IMG/VR virus record: IMGVR_UViG_3300046804_004208
Coordinates: 1 to 64,000 of that record
Strand: one strand, 5' to 3'
Length of the DNA: 64,000 bases
Source of the DNA: a virus
Notes under the pieces: model-generated
Database searches by the model: none
Told to the model about the DNA's origin: nothing
The model's input: the letters and a program-made list of their open reading frames with translations, nothing else
Program-made: the position numbers and the translations under genes
Shown here: in pieces, positions 5,650-19,500 of the stretch
Numbering within the stretch: position 1 is the stretch's first letter
Layout of the letters: each line of letters begins with the position of its first letter

Positions 5650-7512
5650 ATGCCTTTTACCAAATTTACCAATTTAGATTTTGATCAAATAAAGGAATCC
5701 ATTCGGGATTACCTTCGTGCAAATTCAAATTTTACAGATTATGATTTTGAGGGGTCAAATTTTTCCGTTCTTATTGATACTCTTGCATATAATACTTATA
5801 TAACGGCATTTAACTCAAACATGGCCGTAAATGAATCTTTTTTAGATTCTGCCACGGTAAGAGAAAATGTAGTTTCTCTTGCAAGGAATATCGGATATGT
5901 TCCAAGATCTAAAACTTGTGCAAAAGCTACGGTATCATTTACAATACAAACTTCAAGTACAGAAGGGCAACTTACTTTAAAATCTGGATTAGTATGCGTT
6001 GGTAATGTAGATAATACATCTTATGTTTTTTCTATTCCTCAAAATATTACTACTTCTATTAATAATGGAGAAGCAAGGTTTAGTGACATAGAAGTTTATC
6101 AAGGAGTACTATTAAACAAGCAATTTGTAGTTGATAACACTATTAACCAAAGATTTATTTTAGATAATTCTAATATTGATACTGATACTTTAGTTGTAAT
6201 AGTTGGTACAAGACAATATAGGAAGATTGATAATATTTTAAATTTAGATGGATCATCAGAAATATATTTAATTCAAGAAATTGCAGATGAAAAATATGAA
6301 ATTCTATTTGGAGATGGTATATTGGGAAAAAAACTTACTCATGGCGAAACTATAAAAATTAGTTATATAACAACTGATGGAAAAGAAGGCAATGGACCTT
6401 CATTATTTTCATATTCTGGAACTACAGTAGATTCATTGGATAGATTTGTTTCTCCAACAAATACAGTCACAATTGAGACAATAGTAAAAGCATCTAATGG
6501 TGGTGATATAGAACCAATTGAATCAATCAAATATTTTGCTCCAAGAGTATATTCATCACAATATCGTGCTGTTACTGCAATTGATTATGAAGCAATTATT
6601 CAAAAAATTTATTCTGATACAGAATCTGTTTCTGTAGTTGGTGGAGAAGAATTAAATCCTCCACAATATGGAAATGTTTTAATTAGTATAAAGCCCAAAA
6701 ATGGCATATCTATTTCAGATTTTACTAAATCTAGAATTTTAACAGAATTAAAAAAATATTCAGTAAGTGGAATTAACCAACAGATTATTGATCTTAAACT
6801 TCTTTATGTTGAAATTGAAAGCTATATTTACTACAATACTTCATTATCTTCAAATGCAAATGATGTAAGAACTAAAATTTTAAATACTTTAGAAAAATAT
6901 TCTAAGACTATAGATTTAAATAAATTTGGAGGAAGATTTAAATACAGTAAAGTTTTACAGTTAATTGATAATGTTGATTCTTCAATAACATCAAACATTA
7001 CTCGTGTTAAAATGAGAAGAAATATGAATTGTGTATTAAATACTTTTGCTCAATATGAGATATGCTTTGGAAATCAATTCCATAAAAATATAGGTGGATA
7101 TACGATAAAAAGTACAGGATTTAATATTGTTGGAGAACCGGATATGGTTTATTTTGTCGATGTTCCAAATCCAGATAGTAATATAGGAACACTTTCAATT
7201 GTCAAACCAAATGAAGAACTTAATAATTATCAAGTAGTCAAAAAGTCAATAGGAACAGTAGATTACACAAAAGGTGAAATTATAATTAATACAATAAATG
7301 TTTTATCTACAGAATTGGATGGTGGTATTATTGAAATTCAGGCATATCCAGAATCAAATGATATTATTGGACTTAAAGATCTTTATCTTGTTTTTGATAC
7401 TTCAAAAAGCACCATAAATATGGTAAAAGATACTATTTCTTCTGGTGATAAACTATCTGGCATAGACTTTTTAGTAACTTCAAGCTATTCAAACGGAAAA
7501 ATAACGAGGTAA
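5650..7512 (+). CDS. gp6: gp6-like baseplate wedge subunit
   Basis: A 620-aa protein (T4 gp6 is 660 aa). The N-terminal FTNLDFDQIKESIRDYLRAN and the NPxx-like region YNTYITAFNSNMAVNESFLDSATVRENVVSLARNIGY are characteristic of gp6/gpJ baseplate proteins, which dimerise to form the ring of the hexagonal baseplate. It starts 1 base after gp25, so the two are coupled. No unusual truncation. Confidence 0.92.
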   Translation: MPFTKFTNLDFDQIKESIRDYLRANSNFTDYDFEGSNFSVLIDTLAYNTYITAFNSNMAVNESFLDSATVRENVVSLARNIGYVPRSKTCAKATVSFTIQTSSTEGQLTLKSGLVCVGNVDNTSYVFSIPQNITTSINNGEARFSDIEVYQGVLLNKQFVVDNTINQRFILDNSNIDTDTLVVIVGTRQYRKIDNILNLDGSSEIYLIQEIADEKYEILFGDGILGKKLTHGETIKISYITTDGKEGNGPSLFSYSGTTVDSLDRFVSPTNTVTIETIVKASNGGDIEPIESIKYFAPRVYSSQYRAVTAIDYEAIIQKIYSDTESVSVVGGEELNPPQYGNVLISIKPKNGISISDFTKSRILTELKKYSVSGINQQIIDLKLLYVEIESYIYYNTSLSSNANDVRTKILNTLEKYSKTIDLNKFGGRFKYSKVLQLIDNVDSSITSNITRVKMRRNMNCVLNTFAQYEICFGNQFHKNIGGYTIKSTGFNIVGEPDMVYFVDVPNPDSNIGTLSIVKPNEELNNYQVVKKSIGTVDYTKGEIIINTINVLSTELDGGIIEIQAYPESNDIIGLKDLYLVFDTSKSTINMVKDTISSGDKLSGIDFLVTSSYSNGKITR

Positions 7513-7513
7513 T

Positions 7514-10500
7514 ATGATCACAACTGGTTTTGATACTAGAGTAAAAATCCAACAAATTGTTGAAAATCAGTTACCAGAATTTGTTCTATCAGAAAATCCG
7601 AAGGTTTCTGAATTTTTAAAGCAATATTATATTTCACAAGAATATCAAGGTGGACCATTAGATATTGCAGAAAATCTTGATCAATATATTAATTTAAATA
7701 ATTTAACTCCAGAAGTTATTTCTGGTATAACAAGTATAACTAAAAGTATTTCTTCTACCAATGATATAATATTTGTTAATACGACTAAAGGATTTCCTAA
7801 AGAATATGGATTACTAAAAATTGATGATGAAATTATCACATATACTGGAATTACCACAAATTCTTTTACAGGTTGTGTAAGGGGATTTAGCGCAATTTCA
7901 TCTTATAAAAATGACTTAAATTCAGATGAATTAGTATTTTCAAGCACAAGGTCCTCCTCACATATAAAAAATAGTAAGGTTGAAAATTTAAGTGCTTTAT
8001 TTTTAAAGGAATTTTATAAAAAAATAAAAATTCTGTTAGCTCCTGGATTTGAAAATATTGATTTTGTTTCAGGATTAAACGTAAATAATTTTATAAAGGA
8101 AATAAAATCTTTCTATCAGTCAAAAGGGACAGAAGAATCTTTTAAAATACTTTTTAATGTTTTATATGGAATAACTCCAAAAGTTCTTAATTTGGAAGAA
8201 TTTTTAATAAAACCATCTTCCAGTGAATTTATAAGAAGAGAGATTTTAGTAACTGAAAGAATAAGTGGTGATCCAAATAAGTTAATCGGTCAAATAGTTA
8301 AAAGTTATGATGACTCTGCTTCTGGACCAGTATCCGAAGTTGAATTGATAACTAGAAACAATAAAGTTTATTACAAACTACAATTATTTTCTGGATTTAA
8401 TGATAAAACTTTGATTGAAGGTCAATTTGAAATAACCGGAGAAACTAAATCTATAGATTCAGTTTCAATTGGATCTTCAATAATTACAGTTGATTCAACT
8501 ATTGGATTTTCACAATTCGGAACATTATATTCTGGTGATAATGTAATTTCATATTCAGATAAATCTATCAATCAATTTTTTGGATGTTCCGGGATTATTA
8601 AAAAAATAAATCCAAGAGATCAAATTAGATCTAATAATATCATTTATGGGTATGAAGATGGAAAAATTGACAAAAAAGTAGAATTGAGGGTAACAGGTGT
8701 ACTTTCAGAGTTGGAAGATACCCAAAATGTATTTCTTTTATCAAAAGGAGATGTAATTGAAATAACTAGTATTGGTGATAAAATTGAAAATCCTTCTGGA
8801 TTAAAAACATATAAAGAAGAGGTGTTTAATTCTTTTATTTACAATACTTCTTCTAGATATGAAATTGAATCTTTTTCTGGTAATAATGTTTTTTTATATG
8901 ATATTCCAGATAAATCTAGTTTAAAAATCGGAGATCATGTAGATATTTTAAATAGAAATTCTGAGAGTATTGTTTTAGAAAACGTAATAATTTTAAATAT
9001 TATTTCAAACAAATTAATATTAAACGTAAATATAACTAATGTAGATCAAAAAACAGAATTAAGTATTAGAAGAAAATTAAGTTATTCTTCTAGTTCAGGA
9101 ATACCACTGAAGTATGATAATATAACTTCAAATATACAAAACACTTATATTGAAAAAATTGGAGATGAAGAATTTATTAATATTGCAGCAAACTCTCTTC
9201 CAGATTATCCTATAGGTTGCAATTATAAATCTTCTTCTTTAATAATAAATTCTTCCTCAAATTTGGATCAAATATTTCAAGGATATGATGAAGGAGATCT
9301 AACATATTCTATAATATCATTTAAAAATAATGTTCCATTTAATAATGGAGATGCTGTTGTTTATACTGGATCTAATAAACCTTTATTTAACTTATCTTTT
9401 GGAAAAATATATTATATTCAAGTTTTAGTAAATGGAACCGAAAAAAACAAAATAAGGTTATATAATTCTAGATCTTTTATAGAATCCAACAATTATATTA
9501 AATTTGATTTATCTGAGGGTTATGTAGGAACTCACACATTTACCTTAGAATCTCAAAATGATAAATTAATTGAACCAAAAAAATATCTATTAAAGTTTCC
9601 TTTAAAACAAAATATAGAATCTGGAAAAAATATTCCAACACCAGTTGGATCAACAGGAGTTTTAATAAATGGTGTTGAAATTGTAAATTATAAATCAAAT
9701 GATAAATTATATTTCGGACCAATAGAAAATGTAAGAATTTATAATTCTGGGAAAGATTATGATGTAATAAATTTACCAAAAATTAAAATTTCTTCTCCCA
9801 TTGGGGTTGGGTCTACTGCTTATGCCGATGCGGTTATTAGAGGTTCTGTTAGAGAGGTAATAGTAGATCCAAATCAAGTTGATTTGGTAAGAGTTGTTTC
9901 TGCATCAATTTCTGGAGGAAATGGATCTGGTGCTGTATTGGAACCAATCTTAGAAAAAACTTTTAGAGAAATTGAATTTGATTCTGATCTATCACTATAT
10001 GGTGGAGGGATAGATAAAGATAATGATAGTCTTACATTTTTAAAAAATCATAACTTAAAAAATGGAACACCAATTGTATATAACAATAATGGAAATACTT
10101 CCATAGGTATTGGAACTTTTGATGGATTAAATACCGATCAAAATTTATACTTGGAGAATGGTGAAACATATTACCCAGAAATAATTAATTCTAGAGCAAT
10201 AAAATTATATAAAACTATTTCTGATTTAAATTCTGGAATTAATACTGTAGGATTTACTACTGTGAATTCTGGTGGTATTCATAAATTTAGGCTTTTAGAA
10301 GGAAAAAATGTTTTAAAAAATATCAAAGTTTTAAATAGCGGAAGTGGATATGAAAATAGATCTTTAAAGGTTAATCCATCTGGAATTTCAACAATTAATG
10401 ATAGTATTAGTTTCATAAACCATAATTTTAATGATGGAGATTTGGTCGAGTATCAAACGACTGGATCTGTTATTTCTGGATTGTCTACAGAAAAAAATTA

Positions 10501-13500
10501 TTATGTTTTAAAACTTGATGATAATTCTTTTAGACTTTGTGATGCTGGATACGTTGGAGTTGGTGCAGCAAAAACTGATTATTTAAGAAAAAAATACGTA
10601 AACTTTGAAAGTTCTGGAATTGGATATCAAATATTTTCATATCCAAAAATTACATTATCTTTGAATGTTGAATACTCTGGTTTTATAGGAACAATAACTG
10701 CAACACCAATTGTTAGGGGAAATTTAGTAGATTGTTACTTATATGAAAATGGATCTGGATATGGTTCACAAATTATGAATTTTCATAAAAAACCAAGTAT
10801 ATCAATATTAAATGGTGTTAATGCCCAAGTTAAACCAATTGTAAATAAAGGAAAAATAATTGCTGTAGAACTACAAAACGGTGGTCAAAATTATTATTCA
10901 ACTCCAGATTTAGTGGTAAATGGAAATGGAACGGGTGCAAAATTAAGAGCTGTTATTTCAAATGGATCAATAGTTAAAGTCATAGTTATAAATCAAGGTG
11001 TAAATTATGATAAAAATAATACTACAGTAAGTGTTATTTCTGCTGGAAGAAATGCAGTATTAAATTGTTCCGTGAAACCTTTAACAGTTAACAACTTTAA
11101 AAGATTTTCAGATGAAATAGCTCAAGAATTTAATGATAATTTATCTTATGGATTAGTTGGATATTCTACTATTAGAGAAGGTAGTAGTTTTTCAGATCCT
11201 ACATTAGAATCTGGACATTCAAAAATTATTGGATATGCATACGATGGAAATCCAATCTATGGACCTTTTGGATTTTCTGATCCAAACGACGATAATTCTA
11301 CTATAAAAAAATTAGAAACAGGATATGTTTTAGATCCTTCTTCAGTAAAAAGTAGACCATCAATTATTGATTTTGAACCTGGATTTTTTGTAGAAGATTA
11401 TATATTTTCTAATACTGGAGATTTGGATATTCATAATGGGAGATTTGCAAAAACTCCAGAATTTCCGGAAGGAATTTATGCATATTATGTTGGGGTAACA
11501 ACTGATACTAATACCAACACCTTAATTCCGAAATTTCCATATTTTATAGGAAATTTTTATCGTTCTTCATTAGATAATACTTCTATATTTGATCAATCGT
11601 TTGATTTTAATTCTTCAAATTTAGTAAGAAACACTTTTCCTTATAGATTAAATGAATTAAATTCCGGAAATGATTTTATACCAGAAGCAAATGACACTTT
11701 AAGACAAACTTCAATTATAAACTCAATTTCTTTAGGTGAAATTGAAGAAATTGAAATAAAAAATCCAGGAGAAAATTATGAAGTAAATGATTCTATCTCA
11801 ATTTTTTCAAAAACTGGAGGAGGATCTTCTGCAATCGTCAGTAAAATTAAAGGAAAGGAAATATATGGTTTAGAAACTAATTTTATTAAATATGAAAATG
11901 TTGTTTTTTCTTGGTTAGATGAAAATACTGTTTCTGCAAATATAAACCCACATCATAATTTTATAAACGGTGACAGTGTAAATATTTCTGGATTATCCAC
12001 AAGTATAAAAAATTTATCAGGATTTAAAGTAATTAGTTTTTCTCCAGAAGTAACAAGTTTAGCAAGTTCAATTTCTGCAAATTCAACTGTTGGTATTGTT
12101 ACAGATATAAGTATTTTTTCTCCAATATCGAAATTGAGTGTTGGCAGTTCAATTGGAATTGGAACAGAAACTTTTTCAGTTCTTAATATTTTTGATAATG
12201 AAAAAATATTAAGAGTTCGTAGAGGTGTTTCTGCTGGTCATTCTGAAGGATCATTAGTTAATAGTCTTTCAAATTTAATAACTTTAAAAGCAAATTGTCC
12301 ACAGTTTGATTCTACATTAAATAATATTGCTTATTTCAATCCTACTCTTTCTATTGGTGTCGGTACAATATCAGGATCTAATACAAATGTTTTATTTCCT
12401 ATTGGAAATTCTACAAGATTACTTTCTATTCCAACTCAAAGTATATATTTACCAAACCATAAATTTAAAAATAATCAAAAAGTATTATTATCAAAACCAC
12501 AATCTTCTTCACAATTAACTGTTAAAGATACTCCATCTGGATCATCTTTTAACTTACCTATAAGTGGAAATAGTCAATATGTTTATATAATTAATAAATC
12601 AAAAGATTATATTGGATTAGTTACTGAAGTTGGACTTACTACAACAACAAATGGATTATATTTTACTAATAATGGATCAGATAATTATCAATATAAATTA
12701 GAATCAGATTTTAATCAAGTTACTGGAGTATTACAAAAGGTTGAAACAAAAGTTTCATTATCAACATATCATGGACTAAGTTATGGTGATAAAATCGATT
12801 TAGTTGTAAATCCAAGTTTATCGGTTGGTATTGGAACTTCTTTAAGTATAAAATTAAAGTATAATGATCAATATGAAAAATTATTATTTAATCCAATTGG
12901 ATTTACTTCAACTTCCGTCAATATTTCTAATAATACAATCAATATAATAAATCATAAATTATCAACTGGAGATAAAATTTTATATACTTCAGAAGACTTA
13001 GTTTGTAGTGGATTATCTAGTGGTAAATATTTTGTTTATAGAAATGACGATAACTCCATAAGTTTGTGTGAAACTTATATTGATACTTTTTCAAATCCAC
13101 CAAATATAGTAAGCCTTGGTAGCACAGGAGGTAATTTACAAGAACTATCTTTAATTAATCCACAAGTAAAACTTTTTAGAAATAATAACTTAGTTTTTGA
13201 TACTAGTGATTCTAGTTTAATTAATTCAAATTTAAAAATATTTTATGATTCAAATTTTATTAATGAATTTGTTTCTGTTGGAACAACTAATTCATTTTTA
13301 ATTGAACAAACTGGAGAACCGGGGGTAGGAACTATATTTACGGACTCAAACATAACAATAAAATATAATCAAAAAATTCCAACAAAACTATACTATGCTC
13401 TTGAAAAAAATGGGACATTATTATCCAAAGACACTGAAGTAATTAATAATTCAGAAATATTGTATACTAATAGTCTCTATAATGGATCATACAATATATA

Positions 13501-16500
13501 TGGAATAGGAACCACAACTTTTAATATTAATTTAAATGATGTACCAGAAAAATTATCTTACAAAAAGTCCGAATGTTTTGATTTATCATATACAACAAAT
13601 TCCACCAATGATAGTGGACCAATTGACAAAATAAAAATTATATCTAGTGGATTTGGATATGATAGTTTACCTAATTTTGTTGGTGTTTCTACCATCAGTA
13701 GAGGTAAAAATGCAATTTTAAAATCAAAATCAAAATCAATAGGAAAAATAAATGATCTTCGTATTATTAATGAAGGTTTTGAGTATTCTTCAGATAAAAC
13801 ATTAAGACCAAAAGGAAAAATACCAACAGTTTTACAATTAGATAACAGCAGTAAATTAACTTCAGTTTCTGTTTTAAGTGGTGGAAGAAACTTTTTGTCT
13901 ACTCCTATTTTAGAATTAGTAAATAATTACACTAGAAAAAAAGTTAATAGTGGTATTTTAATTCCAGTTGTAAAAAATAATACTATAGTAGAAGTTAACG
14001 TAGTTGAAGAACCGTTGGGATTGCAATCAGTAGACCATACCATATTTACTACAAATAACAGTAATGGAATTCAAGTTTCTAAAATTCTTTCTTATACTAA
14101 TGGTATTGTTGAGTGTGAATTATCGACTCCACCTATTACTGGATTTTTAAATGTACCATTTAAACCTGGAGATAAAATATTTGTAGAAGGTATTTCAAAA
14201 GAATCCTTTACTGATGCATTAGGAAATACAACAACGCCTGGGAGTGGATTTAATTCTGTAGATCATGGATATGTATTTTTTACAGTAACTGAATTTAATA
14301 ATACAGATCCAGCGATATTAAAATATGATATATCTAAATTTACAGATAATGCAGGTGTTCCTAAAACATTACAAACAAATTATAGTTTAATTGTAAATCA
14401 AAAAAATTATCCAATATTTAGTATTGAGAAATCTTTAGCACAATTTTATGATAATGAAACTTTATTTGTTAATGGTTTAGAAACTGATTTAACTGTAAGG
14501 TCTTCAAATTATGATATTCTTAAAATATCTGGAGAATACCCAGTTAAATTGAATGATTTAATTTACGGAAAAATCTCAGGAAATTCTGCAACTGTTTCTG
14601 CAGTTAATAATTTTGAAAAATATTTTAAAGTAGATTATTCTAACAAAAGAAATTTTGACTGGAAAAATGATTTTGGAAAACTTAATAATGAAACACAAGT
14701 AATACAAGATAGTGACTATTACCAAACTCTTTCATACACAATTAAAAGTCCAATTTCTTATGAAGATTCTAAAGATTTTGTATCTAGGATGGTTCATCCT
14801 GTTGGAATGAAAAATTTTGCAGATATGGACATTTTTTCAAATTCTAATGTTTCAATTGCTGCTACACAGAATCTTTTACAAGTTCTTGATTTTGTCTCAG
14901 AACAAAGAGTGGATGTTGTCAGAAATTTTGATCTTGTAACTGATTATGAACCATTTTCAAATTCTTCAAATGCCATAAAGTTTAGGTATAAAAAATTATC
15001 AGACTATATTGATTGTAAAACAAATAGAGTTTTGCAAATTGATGATATAAGTTCTAGATTTTCTAGTCAAGAATTTAATAGAGATGCTTTTACTGAAGTA
15101 ATAGAATATCCAATTACAGATTTTTATTCTAAATTTTTAGTACAAGTTCATGATGAAGATAAACTAAGTTATCAGATCAGTGAAGTAGTAATCCTTAATA
15201 ATTTTGATAATACATTTACACTTAATAAATCAGATTTATACACGTTAGAAAAATTAGGAGATTTTACTGGAGAATTTGCACCTTCTGGAGATCCAGTATT
15301 AAAATTTATTCCAACAGATCCATATACAACTAATTATAATATTAAAGTTCATAGAGAAAGTTTTTCTCCAAATCCATTTAACATTGGTGTAGGATTTACT
15401 GATCTTGGATTTGTAAGGCTAACATCAAAAACTGAAAGAATGCCAAGATCATCTGGAATAAAAACTGATATTTTTATAGGATTATCTTCTTCATTCAATA
15501 CAATATATTCCAATATATTTGTTATGGATGAAGATACTTATGAAATGAATTATTTCGAAGTGATTGGATTTTATGATAGTAAAGATACGCACAAATCAGA
15601 ATTTTATTTTGATACTTATCCCTCTATAGGTGGATTATCTCAAGGATTTATTGGTACTTTTGGACTTTTTGTTGAAAACAATATTATAAAACTGCAATTT
15701 ACAAAAAATAATAATTTATCAAATATTTTAATAAAAGGAAAAACAGTTGGATTTGGTTCTACATCTGCAGGAATAGGTACATATAGATTTTTAGTTGCAG
15801 ATCAACTTGAAGGTACAGAAAAAACTTCTAAACTAGAGTCTAAACAATACAAAGGAACTGGAATTTCAACATTTATATCATATAATGCAGATGTAGAGTC
15901 TTCAGTTAAATCTTTAGTCAAAGTAGGTATAGGTACAACAGTAACTTCTCTACAGCAAGTTTTAGTATTATCAGATCTCAATAGAGTTAATATTCAACAA
16001 TATCCATTTGTTTCTGTTGGAAGCACTTCTGGTATAGGAACATTTGGTGTAACATTGAATAATAGTGTGGTTGATGTAATATTTTATCCAGACCCTCTAT
16101 ATTCTAGCAGTGAATACACAATTCAATCATTTAATCATTTTATGTTCTATGAAATTGATGAATTTAATATTCCAGAAGAATTAACTTATGGAACAGCAAA
16201 GGAGTCTTTTGATATATCATTTTACGGATCATTAAATGAGTTTGGAAAGGATAGATTAGATTTTGATTTAAACTATGAAAGAATTCCAATTTTTGAAAAA
16301 GTTTTTAATCCAAAAAATTCAAGTTTATTAGATTTGAGCACTGGAGTCTTTAAAATAAAAGATCATTTCTTCCAAACTGGAGAAGAATTAATATATACGC
16401 CTTCCTCAACTCTTATTGGAGTTCCTGGTGAACCACTTGGAATAGGTTCAACCTTAGTTAGTGGTACAACATTAATTGGAGATATTATAATTGGATTCTC

Positions 16501-19500
16501 AACAATTACAGGTGTTGGTTCAACTATTGGAATATCTACAAATGGTACTATAATTTTGGGTTCATCTATCCCAGATAATACTCAGATAATAGGAATAGGT
16601 AGAACATATACTTATTTTGTTGGTAATGTAGTTTCTTCTGGTTCATCGATAATAACTGGAGTTGCTAATACTCTTGCTCTAAAAGTTGGATCTGGAATTT
16701 ATTCTGGAAATAATATTTCTTTAGGAAATATTACATCAATTGGAATTAATTCAATAACTTCTTCAGTAACTATAAGTGAAGGTGATGATAGAATATATTA
16801 TTCTACAGATAACAATATATCACTTACTTTATCCAATGTTGCAACAGCCACTACAATTAGACAAAATTATATAACTGGAATAGTGACAGATATTTGTCCA
16901 GAAAAAGTTTATACAATTAAACTTAGTAAAGATACTTTTAAATTAACGGGAACTTTAGGTCAAACTGGAGCAGGTTTTACTTTTACATCTTCAGGATCTG
17001 GAAATATTCATAAACTAGAGATGAAAAAGAAATTAGAAAAATGTTTAATAACTGTTGATGGAGTAAATCAATATCCATTAATTCGTACGCCACTACAATT
17101 TTCAATTAAAAATAATGGAAATCCTATAGGATCTGCAACTACATTCATTACTTTAAGTGGCATTTCTTCAATATCTCCAAGAGATCTATATCAAGTAGAT
17201 GATGAATTTATGTATATTAACAATGTTGGATTGGCAACAGAAAATAATGGATTTGGACCTATAACTGGAATTGGAACTATTCCAGTTATAGAAGTTAAGC
17301 GTGGATGGGTTGGAACTGCTGCGACTACTCATGATGATAATTCAATTGGAAGAATTTATAAGGGTGCATATAATATTGTTGGTAATAGAATATGGTTTAC
17401 AGAAGCTCCTGATGGAAGAGGAAATAACAATAGATTGAATAGTAGTTTATTGCCTTTTGCGAAATCAACATTTAATGGGAGAGTATATTTAAGACAAGAT
17501 TATTCAACTAATAAAATTTATGATGATGTATCAGAAAATTTTAATGGAATTGGTAGAACTTTTACTGTTAAAAAAGATGGTGAAAATACTACAGGAATAG
17601 AAATTGGTAGTGGATTAGTCTTTATTAATGATGTTTTTCAGACTCCAGACACTGAAAATAATGCTGGCAATAATTATACATTTTCAGAAAATTCTGGAAT
17701 AACAAGCATTACATTTACCTCTGTATCAAGACCAACTCCACCATATGACATTTTAATATCCGAATATGATGTTAATCAAAATCAAGTTCCAAGAGGAGGT
17801 CTTATTGTATCTCTTGGATCTACTGGAGGATTAGGATATGCTCCTTTAGTTGGCGCTTCTGTTACTGCTATACTAAATTCTGGATCTATAGTTTCAATAG
17901 GAATAGGAACAAGTGGTTCTTTTGGATCGGGATATACAGGTAATGTATCTATAGGTGTTACAGACTCTACAGGAAATGGTGCAAATGTAACTGCAACTGT
18001 TGGTCTTGGCGGAACATTAATTTTTAATGTCGTTTCTGGGGGATTTGGGTATTCTAATCCAGAATTTATTATTAGTGATCCCTCATATCAAGATTTGCCA
18101 ATTGTTGGAGTTTCTAGATTATCGGTTGGAAATACAACGACTACTGGTATAGGATTGTCTATAACAGTTCAAGTTGGACCAAGTGATTCTGTTGGTATAG
18201 GATCTAGCTATTTTGAAGTTAAGTCTTTCAAAATAACAAAACCAGGATATGGATTTTCTCGTGGAGATGTTTTTGAAGTTGTTGGATTAGTAACTGATTC
18301 CAGATTAAATTATCCCATAGAACCATTCAGACTCGTTGTTGATGAAATATTTACAGACTCATTTGCTTCTTGGCAAATGGGAGAATTTGATTATATTGAT
18401 AGTATTAAACCTTTACAAGATGGAGTTAGAACTAGATTTCCATTGTACAGAAATAATGAATTATTAAGTTTTGAAGTTGATAGAAATGATATTGAAGCAT
18501 CTCAAATAGATTTTAATTCACTCTTATTGATATTTGTTAATGGTGTGATGCAAGAACCAAACGTATCTTATACTTTTGAAGGTGGAACAACATTTAGATT
18601 TAAAGAACCCCCTGTACAGACTGATAATATAGCAATATTCTTCTACAGAGGAACAAGAGGTGTTGATAGTGACATTATTAATATTAATGAAACTATTAAG
18701 GTTGGAGATACTATTAAAATAAACAAAAATAATAACATTTTTGGCACAATACCTCAAGATGAAAGAATTGTATCTTTAATACAGTCTGCAGATACAACAG
18801 AAACTGGAATTTATCTTGGAGATGGAATAGATGAAAATAATTTTAAACCTTTAGATTGGTTTAAGCAAAAAAGAGATTTAATTGTAAATGAATCTTTTGA
18901 ATATAAGTCAAGAGATTCATTAGAAGCACTGGTATTTCCAAGTGCAAAAATAATAAAAGATTTATCTACAAAAGATAATTCAATTTTTGTTGATGATTCA
19001 ACACTATTTAATTATGAAGAAAATGAATCTACATTAGAAATACAAAAGTTTTCTGCATTAGTTTTACCTCATTCTAATTTTTCCCCAGGAAAAATAACTG
19101 CCGTGGTAGACAATAACAGCACTGACATATCTTCATTGATAATTGAAAATGGTGGTAGTGGATATACTGGAAATTCAGTTGTTTTAAAAATTTCCAATCC
19201 TAAAAAAATTGGTATTGGTATAGGAACTACCGCAACTGCTACTGTCACTGTGTCTGCTGCCGGTACTTTAACAAGTCCAATAACAATATCAAATCCAGGA
19301 TTTGGTTATACCTTTATCCCACAGGTTTTAATACCAGAACCAGAAACAATTGGTGAAATGTTAGACGACATTCAACTTGTTGAGGGATTTTCGGGAATTA
19401 TAACTGGAATTACTACTAGTGTTGGCACAAATGGAAATCCATTGGCAATAAATTTCCAAGTTAAATTTGATCCAGAAAGTATAATCAGTGGATTATTGCC